Below, one piece after another: positions 34,772-45,137 of a stretch of DNA of 64,000 bases (position 1 is the stretch's first letter; each line of letters begins with the position of its first letter). The notes beneath the pieces are model-generated. The model did no database searches. It was not told where the DNA came from and was given only the letters and a program-made list of their open reading frames with translations. The stretch is from Streptomyces seoulensis (GTDB lineage Bacteria; Actinomycetota; Actinomycetes; Streptomycetales; Streptomycetaceae): assembly GCF_004328625.1 (NCBI RefSeq), contig NZ_CP032229.1:3038001-3102000 (forward strand). Direction: 5' to 3'. A program made the position numbers and the translations under genes.

Positions 34772-35884
34772 ATGACAGCAGCAGGGAAGCACCAGGTGAG
34801 CCGCGCGGAAACCTCCCGGCGGGGCAGCCGGCCCGGACGGGCCGGCATCAGAGACGTGGCCGCCGCCGCCGGGGTCTCCATCACGACCGTCTCCGACGCC
34901 CTCAACGGCAAGGGGCGGCTCCCGGACGCCACCCGCCGCCATGTCCGCGAGGTCGCGGACCGACTGGGCTACCGGCCCTCGGCCGCGGCCCGCACCCTCC
35001 GTACCGGCAAGTCCGGCCTGATCGGCCTGACCGTGACGACGTACGGGGATGAACCTTTCACCTTCACCGAGTTCGCGTACTTCGCCGAGATGGCGCGGGC
35101 CGCCACCTCCGCCGCGCTCGCCCGCGGGTACGCCCTGGTCATCCTGCCCGCGACCTCCCGGCACGACGTGTGGTCCAACGTCGCGCTGGACGGCACGGTC
35201 GTCATCGACCCCTCCGACCAGGACCCGGTCGTCAGCGAACTGGTCCGGCAGGGCCTGCCGGTCGTCTCCGACGGCCGCCCGGCCGGCTCCCTCCCGGTCA
35301 CCGCCTGGGTCGACAACGACCACGAGGCCGCCGTCATGGGCATCCTGGACCACCTCGCCGCCGCCGGGGCCCGCCGTATCGGCCTGCTCACCGGCACCAC
35401 GACGGACACGTACACCCACCTGTCCACCACCGCCTACCTGCGCTGGTGCGAGCGGGTCGGCCAGGACCCGGTCTACGAGGCGTACCCGGCGCACGACCCG
35501 TGCGCGGGCGCCGTCGCCGCCGACCGGCTGCTCGCCCGGCCCGACCGCCCGGACGCCGTCTACGGCCTCTTCGACCCCAACGGCACCGATCTGCTCGCCG
35601 CCGCCCGGCGCTACGGCCTGCGCGTCCCCGACGATCTGCTGCTGGTGTGCTGCAGCGAGTCCACCGTGTACGCGACCACCGAGCCGCCCATCACCACGCT
35701 CTCGCTGAAGCCGCGCCGCATCGGCACGGCGGTCGTGCAGCTCCTCATCGACGCCATCGAGGGGGTCGAGTCGGACCAGCCGGTCGAGCAGGTGATACCG
35801 ACGGAGTTGATCGTGCGCACCTCTTCCCAGCGCCGTCCGCCGCGCACCACGGTCAGCCCGCCGCGGACGCCGGAACGAAGCTGA
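34772..35884 (+). CDS. LacI family transcriptional regulator
   Basis: 370 residues from ATG 34772, about nine bases after the -10 TACTAT and without a ribosome site, hence probably leaderless. After a 25-residue basic leader the LacI helix-turn-helix reads IRDVAAAAGVSITTVSDALN with the hinge RPSAAARTLRTG. A periplasmic-binding-like sensor domain follows (about 85-350). The ligand is unknown; no sugar transporter or catabolic gene adjoins. The ACGCAT/ATGCGT dyad in front of it may be its own operator. Confidence 0.9.
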   Translation: MTAAGKHQVSRAETSRRGSRPGRAGIRDVAAAAGVSITTVSDALNGKGRLPDATRRHVREVADRLGYRPSAAARTLRTGKSGLIGLTVTTYGDEPFTFTEFAYFAEMARAATSAALARGYALVILPATSRHDVWSNVALDGTVVIDPSDQDPVVSELVRQGLPVVSDGRPAGSLPVTAWVDNDHEAAVMGILDHLAAAGARRIGLLTGTTTDTYTHLSTTAYLRWCERVGQDPVYEAYPAHDPCAGAVAADRLLARPDRPDAVYGLFDPNGTDLLAAARRYGLRVPDDLLLVCCSESTVYATTEPPITTLSLKPRRIGTAVVQLLIDAIEGVESDQPVEQVIPTELIVRTSSQRRPPRTTVSPPRTPERS

Positions 35885-35918
35885 CGGAGACCGGCCCGAG
35901 GGGGGACGGAGAGCTCCG

Positions 35919-35948
35919 CGAGGCGTGGCGGTGACCGGCCGCGCCTCG
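35919..35948 (+). terminator. Weak hairpin after lacI
   Basis: CGAGGCG (35919-35925) and CGCCTCG (35942-35948) can pair, 34 bases after the lacI stop. The stem is seven base pairs with a long loop. Confidence 0.35.
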
Positions 35949-36099
35949 TCGAACCGGGGCGGGCGACCGCCCGGCGGGCACCCGATCACGGACGGGCAAC
36001 CGGCCGACTCCTGCCCAATCGGGACGAAAGCCCCAGCGATCAGGGACCTCACCGTGATTCACCACCCCTGGGTCGTCACATGGCGCGACGCGCATTCCT

Positions 36100-36162
36100 A
36101 TGATGGGCGCACGACACCGCGGGGCCGCTGCGACCAGGCAGTCCGAAGCGGTGCAGCTTCGG
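36100..36162 (+). promoter_or_regulatory. Promoter -10 and 5'-leader hairpin before phosphatase gene
   Basis: TATGAT at 36100-36105 is a near-consensus -10; the -35 region (about 36075) is poor. The leader of roughly 70 bases contains CCGAAGC (36143-36149) paired with GCTTCGG (36156-36162), ending ten bases before the GGAGGGG ribosome site. Confidence 0.45.
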
Positions 36163-36182
36163 CGCGATGGTGGAGGGGTCTG

Positions 36183-37256
36183 ATGACTCAGGGGGCCGGT
36201 CAGGGACCCGAGACGGAGCGTACGGCGACGTTGCGCGACTTCCGGGTGCCCGCGTACGTCCATGAGACCGGTCCGTACGCCGACGTGCACCCCGGTGACG
36301 TCGTCCCCCCGCACGCGGGGGACCACCCCGACGGGTACACCCCGACCGAGCGCGACCTGCCGGTGATCCAGCGCGACACCCTCCCGCCACCGCCCGTCGA
36401 GCCCGCTCCCGCCGCCGCGCCGCAGCCCGAGGACGGTCCCGGCCCGCTGTTCGTCGTGGGGGACGTCCACGGCTACATCGAGGAGCTGCTGAGCGCGCTG
36501 CGTGAGAAGGGCCTGGTCGACGAGGAGGGCCAGTGGTGCGCGGGCACCGCCCGGCTGTGGTTCCTCGGCGACTTCACCGACCGGGGCCCGGACGGCATCG
36601 GCGTCATCGACCTCGTGATGCGGCTGTCCGCCGAGGCCGCGGCGGCCGGCGGCTACTGCAAGGCGCTCATGGGCAACCACGAGCTGCTGCTGCTGGGCGC
36701 CAAGCGGTTCGGCGACACCCCGGTCCACTCCGGCGCGGGCACCGCCACCTTCCAGGCGGCCTGGCTGCTCAACGGCGGCCAGAAGACCGACATGGACCGC
36801 CTCCAGGACCACCACCTCCAGTGGATGGCCCGGCTCGACGCGGTCGAGGAGGTCGACGGCCATCTGCTGCTCCACTCCGACACCACCGCCTACCTCGACT
36901 ACGGCGACTCGATCGAGGCGGTCAACGACACCGTCCGCGAAGCGCTGACCCGCAACGACGCGGACGAGATCTGGGACCTGTTCCGCAAGTTCACCAAGCG
37001 CTTCTCCTTCCGCGACGAGGGCGGCGCCGACGCCGTGCGCTCCCTGCTGGACACCTACGGCGGCTCCCGGGTCGTGCACGGCCACAGCCCGATCCCCTAC
37101 CTGCTCGGCCAGGTGGGCTCCGAGGAGGGCGAGGAGCGGGGCGAGCCCCACGTCGAGGGCCCGCACGTCTACGCCGACGGCCTCGCCATCGCCATGGACG
37201 GCGGCGTGACCATGGCCGGAAAGCTGCTGGTCCAGCAACTCCCGCTGGACATCTGA
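36183..37256 (+). CDS. Metallophosphoesterase (PPP-type serine/threonine phosphatase-like)
   Basis: 357 residues from ATG 36183, preceded by GGAGGGG. A proline-rich N-terminus of about 90 residues leads to a calcineurin-like domain with every signature motif: GDVHG, GDFTDRGPD, GNHE and VVHGHSP. These bind two metals and hydrolyse phosphomonoesters; the PPP-like spacing suggests a protein phosphatase or a nucleotide phosphatase (ApaH group). No membrane segment. No partner kinase is nearby. Confidence 0.88.
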   Translation: MTQGAGQGPETERTATLRDFRVPAYVHETGPYADVHPGDVVPPHAGDHPDGYTPTERDLPVIQRDTLPPPPVEPAPAAAPQPEDGPGPLFVVGDVHGYIEELLSALREKGLVDEEGQWCAGTARLWFLGDFTDRGPDGIGVIDLVMRLSAEAAAAGGYCKALMGNHELLLLGAKRFGDTPVHSGAGTATFQAAWLLNGGQKTDMDRLQDHHLQWMARLDAVEEVDGHLLLHSDTTAYLDYGDSIEAVNDTVREALTRNDADEIWDLFRKFTKRFSFRDEGGADAVRSLLDTYGGSRVVHGHSPIPYLLGQVGSEEGEERGEPHVEGPHVYADGLAIAMDGGVTMAGKLLVQQLPLDI

Positions 37257-37403
37257 CGGTTCGTCTGGTCCCAATTTCCAGCAACCCTCTGTCTCCGTGC
37301 GGTATGACAGCTCTACCATCGGCTTATCCGTAGCAGGCTCCCCTCCGTTTCTGCCCGACGGCTCGTCACCATGCGAGCCCCCAGTCCTACGGCGCATCGG
37401 GGG

Positions 37404-38264
37404 ATGCACATGAACAGCGTTCCGCAGCACCTGCTGAGCGAGGACCGCCGGGAGTTCGAGCGGCTCCTCGATGAGGCGCTGCGCTCCGCACCCGACCACC
37501 CGGAGCTGTCCGCCGTCGGACAGCGGCTCAACCCCGAGCAGCTGCGCACGATGGCGCTCGGCGCCACGGCCCTCATCACGGCGGCCGCCACCACCGAGTA
37601 CCAGCACTACGTCAAGGCCCGCGAGGAGCTGCGCAATCCGGCTCCGGCAGCCGGGACGACCGTCACCGAGAGCGCCCCGGCGGAGGCGGAGCCGGGGGGC
37701 CTCGGGCTCGCCGCCGCTCTCGGGGAGACGGCCGAGGCCGCCGGCGCGGGCGCCAGCGCGATGGTCGCCGTGCTCGCCCCCGTGCTCGCCGGGACGGCCG
37801 CCGTGCTCTTCCTGCTGGTCGGCTACCTCCTGCGGATGGTCGCCCCCGGCCGGCAGTTCGGCCGGACCATGGTCACCGTCGGCTGGGTCTTCGGCGCCGT
37901 GACGGCGGCGGCGATCCTGGCCGCCGGGGTGGCACTGCTGCTCACCGCGCTGCGCAACAGCTCCTCCGCCGAGGCCGCCGCCCAGGAGGAGGCCCGCGAG
38001 TCGGTGGCGCGGGCCCGGGAGGAGTGGCGTGACGCGCTGCTGGAACGCGGCATCCTGCCCTTCCTCCGCGACGCCCTCGCCCATCCCGGCGTCCCCACCG
38101 CCCAGCCCCTGCCGGCCCCCGGCCCCAGCCGGATGCCGCGCCTGGGCTACGGCCGCCCCGGCTTCAGCAGCCCCGACGACGGCAACGCCACCGACCGCCC
38201 CCGCTTCAGCAGCCCGGACTACTCCAGCCCGGACTTCGGCGGCCCGGAGCACCAGCCGGACTGA
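37404..38264 (+). CDS. Membrane protein with helical N-terminal domain
   Basis: About 286 residues from ATG 37404 (ATG 37410 also fits, with GGGGG six bases upstream). The first 85 residues are a soluble helical domain (EDRREFERLLDEALRS…). Two long hydrophobic segments lie at about 123-150 and 155-185, followed by a charged coiled-coil-like stretch (AAAQEEARESVARAREEW) and a Ser/Pro/Gly-rich tail with repeated FSSPD. I do not recognise a family beyond Streptomyces conserved membrane protein. It could share the phosphatase transcript (147 bases apart), but TACCAT near 37313 may be its own -10. Confidence 0.75.
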   Translation: MHMNSVPQHLLSEDRREFERLLDEALRSAPDHPELSAVGQRLNPEQLRTMALGATALITAAATTEYQHYVKAREELRNPAPAAGTTVTESAPAEAEPGGLGLAAALGETAEAAGAGASAMVAVLAPVLAGTAAVLFLLVGYLLRMVAPGRQFGRTMVTVGWVFGAVTAAAILAAGVALLLTALRNSSSAEAAAQEEARESVARAREEWRDALLERGILPFLRDALAHPGVPTAQPLPAPGPSRMPRLGYGRPGFSSPDDGNATDRPRFSSPDYSSPDFGGPEHQPD

Positions 38265-38292
38265 AAGCCCGGCGGGACTTTCCGGACACGGC

Positions 38293-40256
<1,964 letters not shown>

Positions 40257-40322
40257 TGCAAAGTGCCTCCACGCTAGCGCCCCATATGACGGGATGAACA
40301 GTGGGCCTCCCCCGTTCTTGCA

Positions 40323-41780
40323 ATGATCGGGCCCGTGACCACGACACAGCAGCCTCCCCACCCTCCTCCCGGCCCACCCCACCGGCCCGGCTCCGGCCCC
40401 GGCGATGGCCATGGGCACGGTCACGGTCACGGTCACGGTGGGCATGGCGGGCATGGCGGGCACAGCGCGGGAGGCGGGCACGGTCACTCCCACAGCCATG
40501 GCCCCGCCGCACCCGTCTCCAAGCATCTGCGCAAGGTCATCGCGGCCATCCTGATCCCGTTCAGCGCGGCCGTCGTGGTCGGTCTGGTGGTGCTCTGGCC
40601 CGGCGGCGCGCCCTCGCACCAGCGCACCGGCGTGGGCTTCGACCGCCAGACGCAGCAGGCCACCGTCACCACGGTCACCTCGGTGAGCTGCCAGGTCGGC
40701 GGCGCGGGCGGACAGGACCCGGTCGGCGACCCCTCCGCCACGGGCGGCGCTCCCGCTGCCCAGGAGGACAGGAAGGGCCCCTGCAAGAAGGCCACGGTCC
40801 GGGTCGACACCGGCAAGGACAAGGGCCGTACCTTCACCGAGCTGGTCCAGCCGGACCAGACCCGGCAGCTGCACCAGGGCGACAAGGTCGTGGTCGCCTA
40901 CGAGCCCAAGGCGCCGAGGGAACTCCAGTACGCCGTCACCGACCTGAACCGCACGTTCCCCATGGCTCTGCTCGCCGGGATCTTCGCGGTCGCCGTCGTG
41001 GTGGTGGGCCGGCTGCGCGGTGTCATGGCGCTGGTGGCCCTGGCTGTCAGCTTCCTGGTGCTGACCCTGTTCATCCTGCCCGCGGTGCTCCAGGGCTCGA
41101 ACCCGCTGCTGGTGGCCGTGGTCGGGGCGAGCGCGATCATGCTCATCGCCCTGTACATGTGCCACGGCCTCTCCGCCCGGACCTCCGTGGCGGTGCTCGG
41201 CACTCTGGTCTCGCTGGTGCTGATCGGCGTCCTCGGCTCGCAGTTCATCGGCTGGGCGGCGCTCACCGGCAACACGGACGACAACACCGGCCTGATCCAC
41301 GGGCTCTACCCGTCGATCGACATGAGCGGCCTGCTGCTCGCGGGCGTCATCATCGGCTCGCTCGGCGTACTGGACGACGTGACGGTCACCCAGACCTCGG
41401 CCGTGTGGGAACTGCACGAGGCCAACCCCTCGATGGGCTGGCGCGGGCTGTACCGCGCGGGCATCCGCATCGGCCGCGACCACATCGCGTCCGTCGTCAA
41501 CACCCTGGTCCTCGCCTACGCGGGCGCCGCGCTGCCCCTGCTGCTGCTGTTCTCCATCGCGCAGAGCGGTGTGGGCACGGTGGCCACCAGCGAGCTGGTC
41601 GCGGAGGAGATCGTGCGCACGCTGGTCGGCTCGATCGGCCTGGTCGCCTCGGTGCCGGTCACCACCGCGCTCGCCGCCCTGGTCGTCTCGGCGGACCGCC
41701 CCGCACCCGGTACGGCGGCTCCGGCGGGCGCACAGGCCGTCGCGGCCCCGGGCGGCCGGGGACGGCGCCGGAAGCACTGA
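40323..41780 (+). CDS. YibE/F family membrane protein with His-rich N-terminus
   Basis: 485 residues from ATG 40323; GTG 40335 is an alternative and neither has a clear ribosome site. Residues about 28-62 are almost only Gly and His with Ser (DGHGHGHGHGHGG, then GHGHSHSHG), a likely metal-binding tail facing the cytoplasm. One helix (about 71-92), an extracellular region with two Cys (SCQ and PCKK), then seven or so helices (about 215-460) make up the YibE/F domain, containing GVLDDVTVTQTSAVWEL. YibE/F is an uncharacterised transporter-like family. The His tail suggests a divalent metal such as zinc or nickel, which is inference. Confidence 0.85.
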   Translation: MIGPVTTTQQPPHPPPGPPHRPGSGPGDGHGHGHGHGHGGHGGHGGHSAGGGHGHSHSHGPAAPVSKHLRKVIAAILIPFSAAVVVGLVVLWPGGAPSHQRTGVGFDRQTQQATVTTVTSVSCQVGGAGGQDPVGDPSATGGAPAAQEDRKGPCKKATVRVDTGKDKGRTFTELVQPDQTRQLHQGDKVVVAYEPKAPRELQYAVTDLNRTFPMALLAGIFAVAVVVVGRLRGVMALVALAVSFLVLTLFILPAVLQGSNPLLVAVVGASAIMLIALYMCHGLSARTSVAVLGTLVSLVLIGVLGSQFIGWAALTGNTDDNTGLIHGLYPSIDMSGLLLAGVIIGSLGVLDDVTVTQTSAVWELHEANPSMGWRGLYRAGIRIGRDHIASVVNTLVLAYAGAALPLLLLFSIAQSGVGTVATSELVAEEIVRTLVGSIGLVASVPVTTALAALVVSADRPAPGTAAPAGAQAVAAPGGRGRRRKH

Positions 41781-41796
41781 GCGGGGCGTGGGGGCG

Positions 41797-41821
41797 CCGC
41801 AGGCCGGGGCAGGGCCTGCGG
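41797..41821 (+). terminator. Terminator after YibE/F gene
   Basis: CCGCAGGCC (41797-41805) pairs with GGCCTGCGG (41813-41821); it begins 16 bases after the stop codon. Confidence 0.6.
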
Positions 41822-41931
41822 TCCGGGGCGGCACCGGAGCCGGGGCGGGCGCCTAACCCGTGCAGAAGCGTTTCTTCAAAGGTTCATGGAGTCCGGTCGA
41901 GCGCTTCTCGGCCCCTGCCGGCCCCACCCCT

Positions 41932-42342
41932 TCAGCCCGCGCTCTGCTCCTCGGCCAGGATGCGGCCCAGCGCCTCGTCGAGGTGGGTGTCGAAGTCGGC
42001 CAGCGCACCCTCCTGCCCGAGCGGCACCAGCTTGTCGGTGCGGTCGAGGAACGCCACGAGCGGCGGCGTGGAGGAGCGGAACAGGGCCTGGTCACCGCCC
42101 ACCTGAAGCCGGATCAGCACCTCGCCCAGCACCTCGCAGTCGACGGGGGAGATGTGCACATCCCCCTCGCCGCAGGGCCGGCCGACCCCGTCGATCATCA
42201 ACTCCCGGCCGAAGACCCAGGTCACCGGGGCGTCACCGGGCAGATGGAAGGTGAGCCGCACCGCGTAGGGATCACTCGTCTCGTAGCGCAACTCCACCGG
42301 GATACGGAAGGAAAGCTCCTCCGAGACGAGAAAGCTCATCAT
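41932..42342 (-). CDS. ssgA: Sporulation-specific cell division activator SsgA
   Basis: 136 residues from ATG 42342 (MMSFLVSEELSFRIPVELRY); the next ATG, 42339, is equally possible. SsgA-like proteins occur only in sporulating actinomycetes; SsgA promotes septum formation in aerial hyphae and remodels sites of peptidoglycan growth. Visible family features are FHLPGDAPVTWVFGREL and LVAFLDRTDKLVPLGQE near the end, with the usual EEQ-AG C-terminus. It lies 124 bases downstream of its activator gene ssgR on the same strand, the order known in S. coelicolor. Confidence 0.95.
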   Translation of the reverse strand: MMSFLVSEELSFRIPVELRYETSDPYAVRLTFHLPGDAPVTWVFGRELMIDGVGRPCGEGDVHISPVDCEVLGEVLIRLQVGGDQALFRSSTPPLVAFLDRTDKLVPLGQEGALADFDTHLDEALGRILAEEQSAG

Positions 42343-42466
42343 GACTTCTGCCTGTACGGACTCGCGCATCGCCTACCCCGTCATAAGACATCGACTGGCC
42401 GGGTTTAATCCCTGACTGGGGTCAAATCTAGCTGAACGTGCATGGCAGATCACAAGGAGTGAGTTT

Positions 42467-43324
42467 TCAGATGCTGATAGAGAGCGCCAGCGCACCCATG
42501 TGACGACCCATTTCCGCCTGCAACCTCCTTGTCATGGACGGGAGTTGATCAGCCTGATGGGCCGGGAGCGAAATCGCCATCGTCGCGGCGGTTGTACCGA
42601 CAGTGATCGGAACCGCCGCACAGACCGCGCCAAGTGCGTACTCCTGCCGCTCCACCACCGGTTCCATGCGCCGGGTCCTGGCCAGCCGCCTGAGCAGGGC
42701 ATCGTTGTCGCGGACGGTGTACGGGGTGAGGGAGCGCACCGGGTAGCGCGCGAGGTGCTCGCGGCGGGTGTCCTCGTCCAGCTGGGAGAGCAGGCACTTT
42801 CCGACGGCGTGGGCGTGTCCCGTCTCCCGGAAGTCGGCCCACTCCGCGACCGCGGGTGTCTCCCGCGAGTCGGCCACACACATGACCTCGATCTCGCCGT
42901 CCCGGTACATCGCGTAGTACACCGGGGCGCCGATGCGATCGCGCCAGTGCGCGAGGGCGTCGGCCACCGTGCTGCGACGTTTCTGCTGCGCTCCGCTGCT
43001 GCTGAGCCGGTCCGCCGCGTCGCCGAGGAAGAACCGCCCCTTGTCCCGGCGCAGATAGCCCTCGTGCACCAGGGTGCGCAGCAGGTGGTACGCCGTGGGG
43101 AGCGCGAGGCCGGTCTCGCGGGCCAGTTGCTTGGCGGGGGCGCCGTACTCGTGCGCGGCGACCGTCTCCAGCAAACGCATCGCGCGCTGGACGGACCCGA
43201 TGAGGGTCGCGGAGTGCTTGTCGGGGGCGGTGGCGGCGGGCGGCCGCTGCATCGGGGGCGCGCAGGACCGCGCCGGAGCCGGGGGTGCGTGGGGTCCTGC
43301 CGGGGCGGTGTCGACCGTGGCCAA
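42467..43324 (-). CDS. ssgR: IclR-type regulator SsgR
   Basis: 285 residues from TTG 43324, chosen because GGGAG lies seven bases upstream; ATG 43252 is the next in-frame choice but has no site. After a Pro/Ala-rich tail of about 35 residues comes an IclR winged helix-turn-helix (SVQRAMRLLETVAAHEYGAPAKQLARETG in outline, about 43-105) and an IclR effector domain (about 120-280). In S. coelicolor SsgR activates ssgA, and the identical arrangement here supports the same role. The binding site is expected in the 124-base gap before ssgA. Confidence 0.92.
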   Translation of the reverse strand: MATVDTAPAGPHAPPAPARSCAPPMQRPPAATAPDKHSATLIGSVQRAMRLLETVAAHEYGAPAKQLARETGLALPTAYHLLRTLVHEGYLRRDKGRFFLGDAADRLSSSGAQQKRRSTVADALAHWRDRIGAPVYYAMYRDGEIEVMCVADSRETPAVAEWADFRETGHAHAVGKCLLSQLDEDTRREHLARYPVRSLTPYTVRDNDALLRRLARTRRMEPVVERQEYALGAVCAAVPITVGTTAATMAISLPAHQADQLPSMTRRLQAEMGRHMGALALSISI

Positions 43325-43539
43325 GGATTTACTCCCGAAGCGCGGAGGTGGGGGCGCCCGTGCGGGGTGGACACGGGTGGGGTGCGTGCCGCCCGTGGGG
43401 TTCGGGGCCTCACGGGAGTTCCGGACTCTAACCGTCCACCACCGCGCGCGGACGGCCTGCCGGGGAAACTTCCCTCCCCCGAGGGAACCGGCGTTCCGTG
43501 TTACCGCCCTGGGTCACCGCTCCCCGGCACCCCCGCGCC

Positions 43540-43752
43540 TCACCAGTCGCCGCGCGAGGAGGTGCCCGCCGTGAACTTCCGCACCACGTAGATGAGTCCG
43601 CCGACCAGGGCGACGAAGAGCAGGAGCTTGAACAGCAGGCCGATCAGGAAGCCGACCACGGTCGCTATCAGGCCGCCGAACACCACCAGCGCGATGACCG
43701 GCACCGCGACCCACTTCACCCACCACGGCAAGCCCGTGAAGATCTCTCGCAT
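43540..43752 (-). CDS. Small two-helix membrane protein (DUF5326)
   Basis: 70 residues from ATG 43752. A short amphipathic start (MREIFTGLPWWVKW) is followed by two hydrophobic helices (about 15-38 and 40-58) and a short polar tail, KFTAGTSSRGDW. The family is conserved in Streptomyces but has no known function. It precedes ssgR on the same strand, 215 bases from its start. Confidence 0.8.
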   Translation of the reverse strand: MREIFTGLPWWVKWVAVPVIALVVFGGLIATVVGFLIGLLFKLLLFVALVGGLIYVVRKFTAGTSSRGDW

Positions 43753-43882
43753 CGCCTTGTCCTTTGCGCTCGCGGTTCTCGATGTCCCGCTTCGATGCTA
43801 GGGCCGGCGAGGGCCTGAGTGGGGGTCTCGCACCCCTTGTCGTCCCCTGATCCATCCCCTAGGGAACCCTGAGACGCGACCC

Positions 43883-44200
43883 TCAGCCCTCAGGGGGAGA
43901 GAACACCACCAGGACCCGCAGATCCTCGCTGATGTGGTGGAACTTGTGGGACACCCCGGCGGGCACGTAGACCACGCTGCCCCGCGCGACCTCGGTGGTC
44001 TCAAGACCGACCGAGACCGAGGCCCGGCCGCTGACCACGAAGTACACCTCGTCCTGGGAGTGGGGGTTCTGCGGGTCGTGGGAGCCGGCGTCCAGCGCGT
44101 ACAGGCCGACCGACATGTTCCGCTCCCGCAGGAACTGGAGGTAGGCGCCGTCGTTCGCAACGCGCTCCGCCTCCAGATCGTCCAGCCGGAATACCTTCAT
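43883..44200 (-). CDS. Cupin domain protein
   Basis: 105 residues from ATG 44200; an upstream in-frame GTG at 44260 would extend it by 20 but would overlap the divergent promoter. It is a single small beta barrel: cupin motif 1 is GSHDPQNPHSQDEVYFVVSGRA in outline and motif 2 PAGVSHKFHHI, with His/Glu/His positions for one metal. The fold serves enzymes, sugar sensors and storage proteins alike, so no reaction can be assigned. Divergent from the holin-like gene. Confidence 0.85.
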   Translation of the reverse strand: MKVFRLDDLEAERVANDGAYLQFLRERNMSVGLYALDAGSHDPQNPHSQDEVYFVVSGRASVSVGLETTEVARGSVVYVPAGVSHKFHHISEDLRVLVVFSPPEG

Positions 44201-44260
44201 CGCCGTCGTCCGCCCTTGCCGCGCCGTCCACCCTGATTCTGGTCTGCAACGATCAGACAC

Positions 44261-44638
44261 ATGAAGAATCTCCTAGTCAAGACGATCGCCAACGCGGGCG
44301 CCCTCGCGGTCGCCGTGTGGCTCCTCGACAAGATCACCCTCACCGGTGACAGCACGGGCAAGAAGGCCGCCACGCTGATCGTGGTCGCGCTGGTCTTCGG
44401 GCTGGTGAACCTTCTGGTCAAGCCGGTGGTGAAGGTGCTCACCTTCCCGCTGTTCATCCTGACCCTCGGCCTGATCACCCTGATCGTCAACGCCCTGATG
44501 CTGCTGCTGACCTCGTGGGTGTGCGGGCAGCTCGGCGTCGGTTTCCACGTGGACGGGTTCTGGGCGGCCGTGCTCGGCGGTCTGATCATCTCCATCGTCT
44601 CCTGGGCGCTGAACCTCGTCCTGCCCGACGAGGACTGA
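44261..44638 (+). CDS. Phage-holin-IV/YkuV-like four-helix membrane protein
   Basis: 125 residues from ATG 44261. Four hydrophobic helices (about 8-25, 35-55, 60-85 and 98-120) with the motif GLVNLLVKPVVKVLTFPLFILTLG in outline place it in the 'phage holin family' of conserved bacterial membrane proteins. Despite the name there is no phage context. AACGAT lies at 44248-44253 and no ribosome site precedes the ATG, so it may be leaderless. ptpA follows eight bases after its stop, implying one operon. Confidence 0.85.
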   Translation: MKNLLVKTIANAGALAVAVWLLDKITLTGDSTGKKAATLIVVALVFGLVNLLVKPVVKVLTFPLFILTLGLITLIVNALMLLLTSWVCGQLGVGFHVDGFWAAVLGGLIISIVSWALNLVLPDED

Positions 44639-44645
44639 TCCGGTC

Positions 44646-45137
44646 ATGACCTACCGCGTCTGTTTCGTGTGCACCGGCAACATCTGCCGCTCCCCGATGG
44701 CCGAGTCGGTCTTCCGGGCGCGCGTCGCCGAGGCCGGGCTCGACGGCCTGATCGAGGCCGACAGCGCCGGCACCGGCGGCTGGCACGAGGGCGACGACGC
44801 CGACCCGCGCACCGTCTCCGTCCTGGACGAGCACGGCTACGGCACCGGGCACACCGCGCGGCAGTTCCAGCCGTCCTGGTTCGGCCGGCTCGACCTCGTG
44901 ATCGCCCTCGACGCCGGCCACCTGACGGCCCTGCGCCGCCTCGCCCCCACCGAGGAGGACGCCCGCAAGGTGCGCCTGCTGCGCTCCTACGACCCGGCGG
45001 CCGGCGCCGACCTCGATGTCCCGGACCCGTACTACGGGGGCCGCGACGGCTTCGAGGAGTGCCTTGAGATGGTGGAGGCGGCGAGCGCCGGACTGCTCGA
45101 CTCCGTACGCGAACATCTGGAGGAACGGCCCGTATGA
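44646..45137 (+). CDS. ptpA: Low-molecular-weight protein tyrosine phosphatase
   Basis: 163 residues from ATG 44646. The phosphate loop CTGNICRSPMAE (C-x5-R-S) is at residues 10-21 and the general acid Asp in DVPDPYYGG near the C-terminus, so the active site is complete. S. coelicolor PtpA, whose overproduction affects secondary metabolism, has the same neighbours. The last four bases overlap the start of the cystathionine lyase gene (ATGA). Confidence 0.95.
   Translation: MTYRVCFVCTGNICRSPMAESVFRARVAEAGLDGLIEADSAGTGGWHEGDDADPRTVSVLDEHGYGTGHTARQFQPSWFGRLDLVIALDAGHLTALRRLAPTEEDARKVRLLRSYDPAAGADLDVPDPYYGGRDGFEECLEMVEAASAGLLDSVREHLEERPV

Noticed and set aside
37257..37403. tRNA gene in the gap before the membrane protein at 37404
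   Set aside because: No cloverleaf or TTCRANYC-type T-loop with matching stem could be folded on either strand.
44261..44638. Holin-like gene as a sign of prophage
   Set aside because: The family is a common chromosomal membrane protein, and no phage gene, attachment site or composition change is near.
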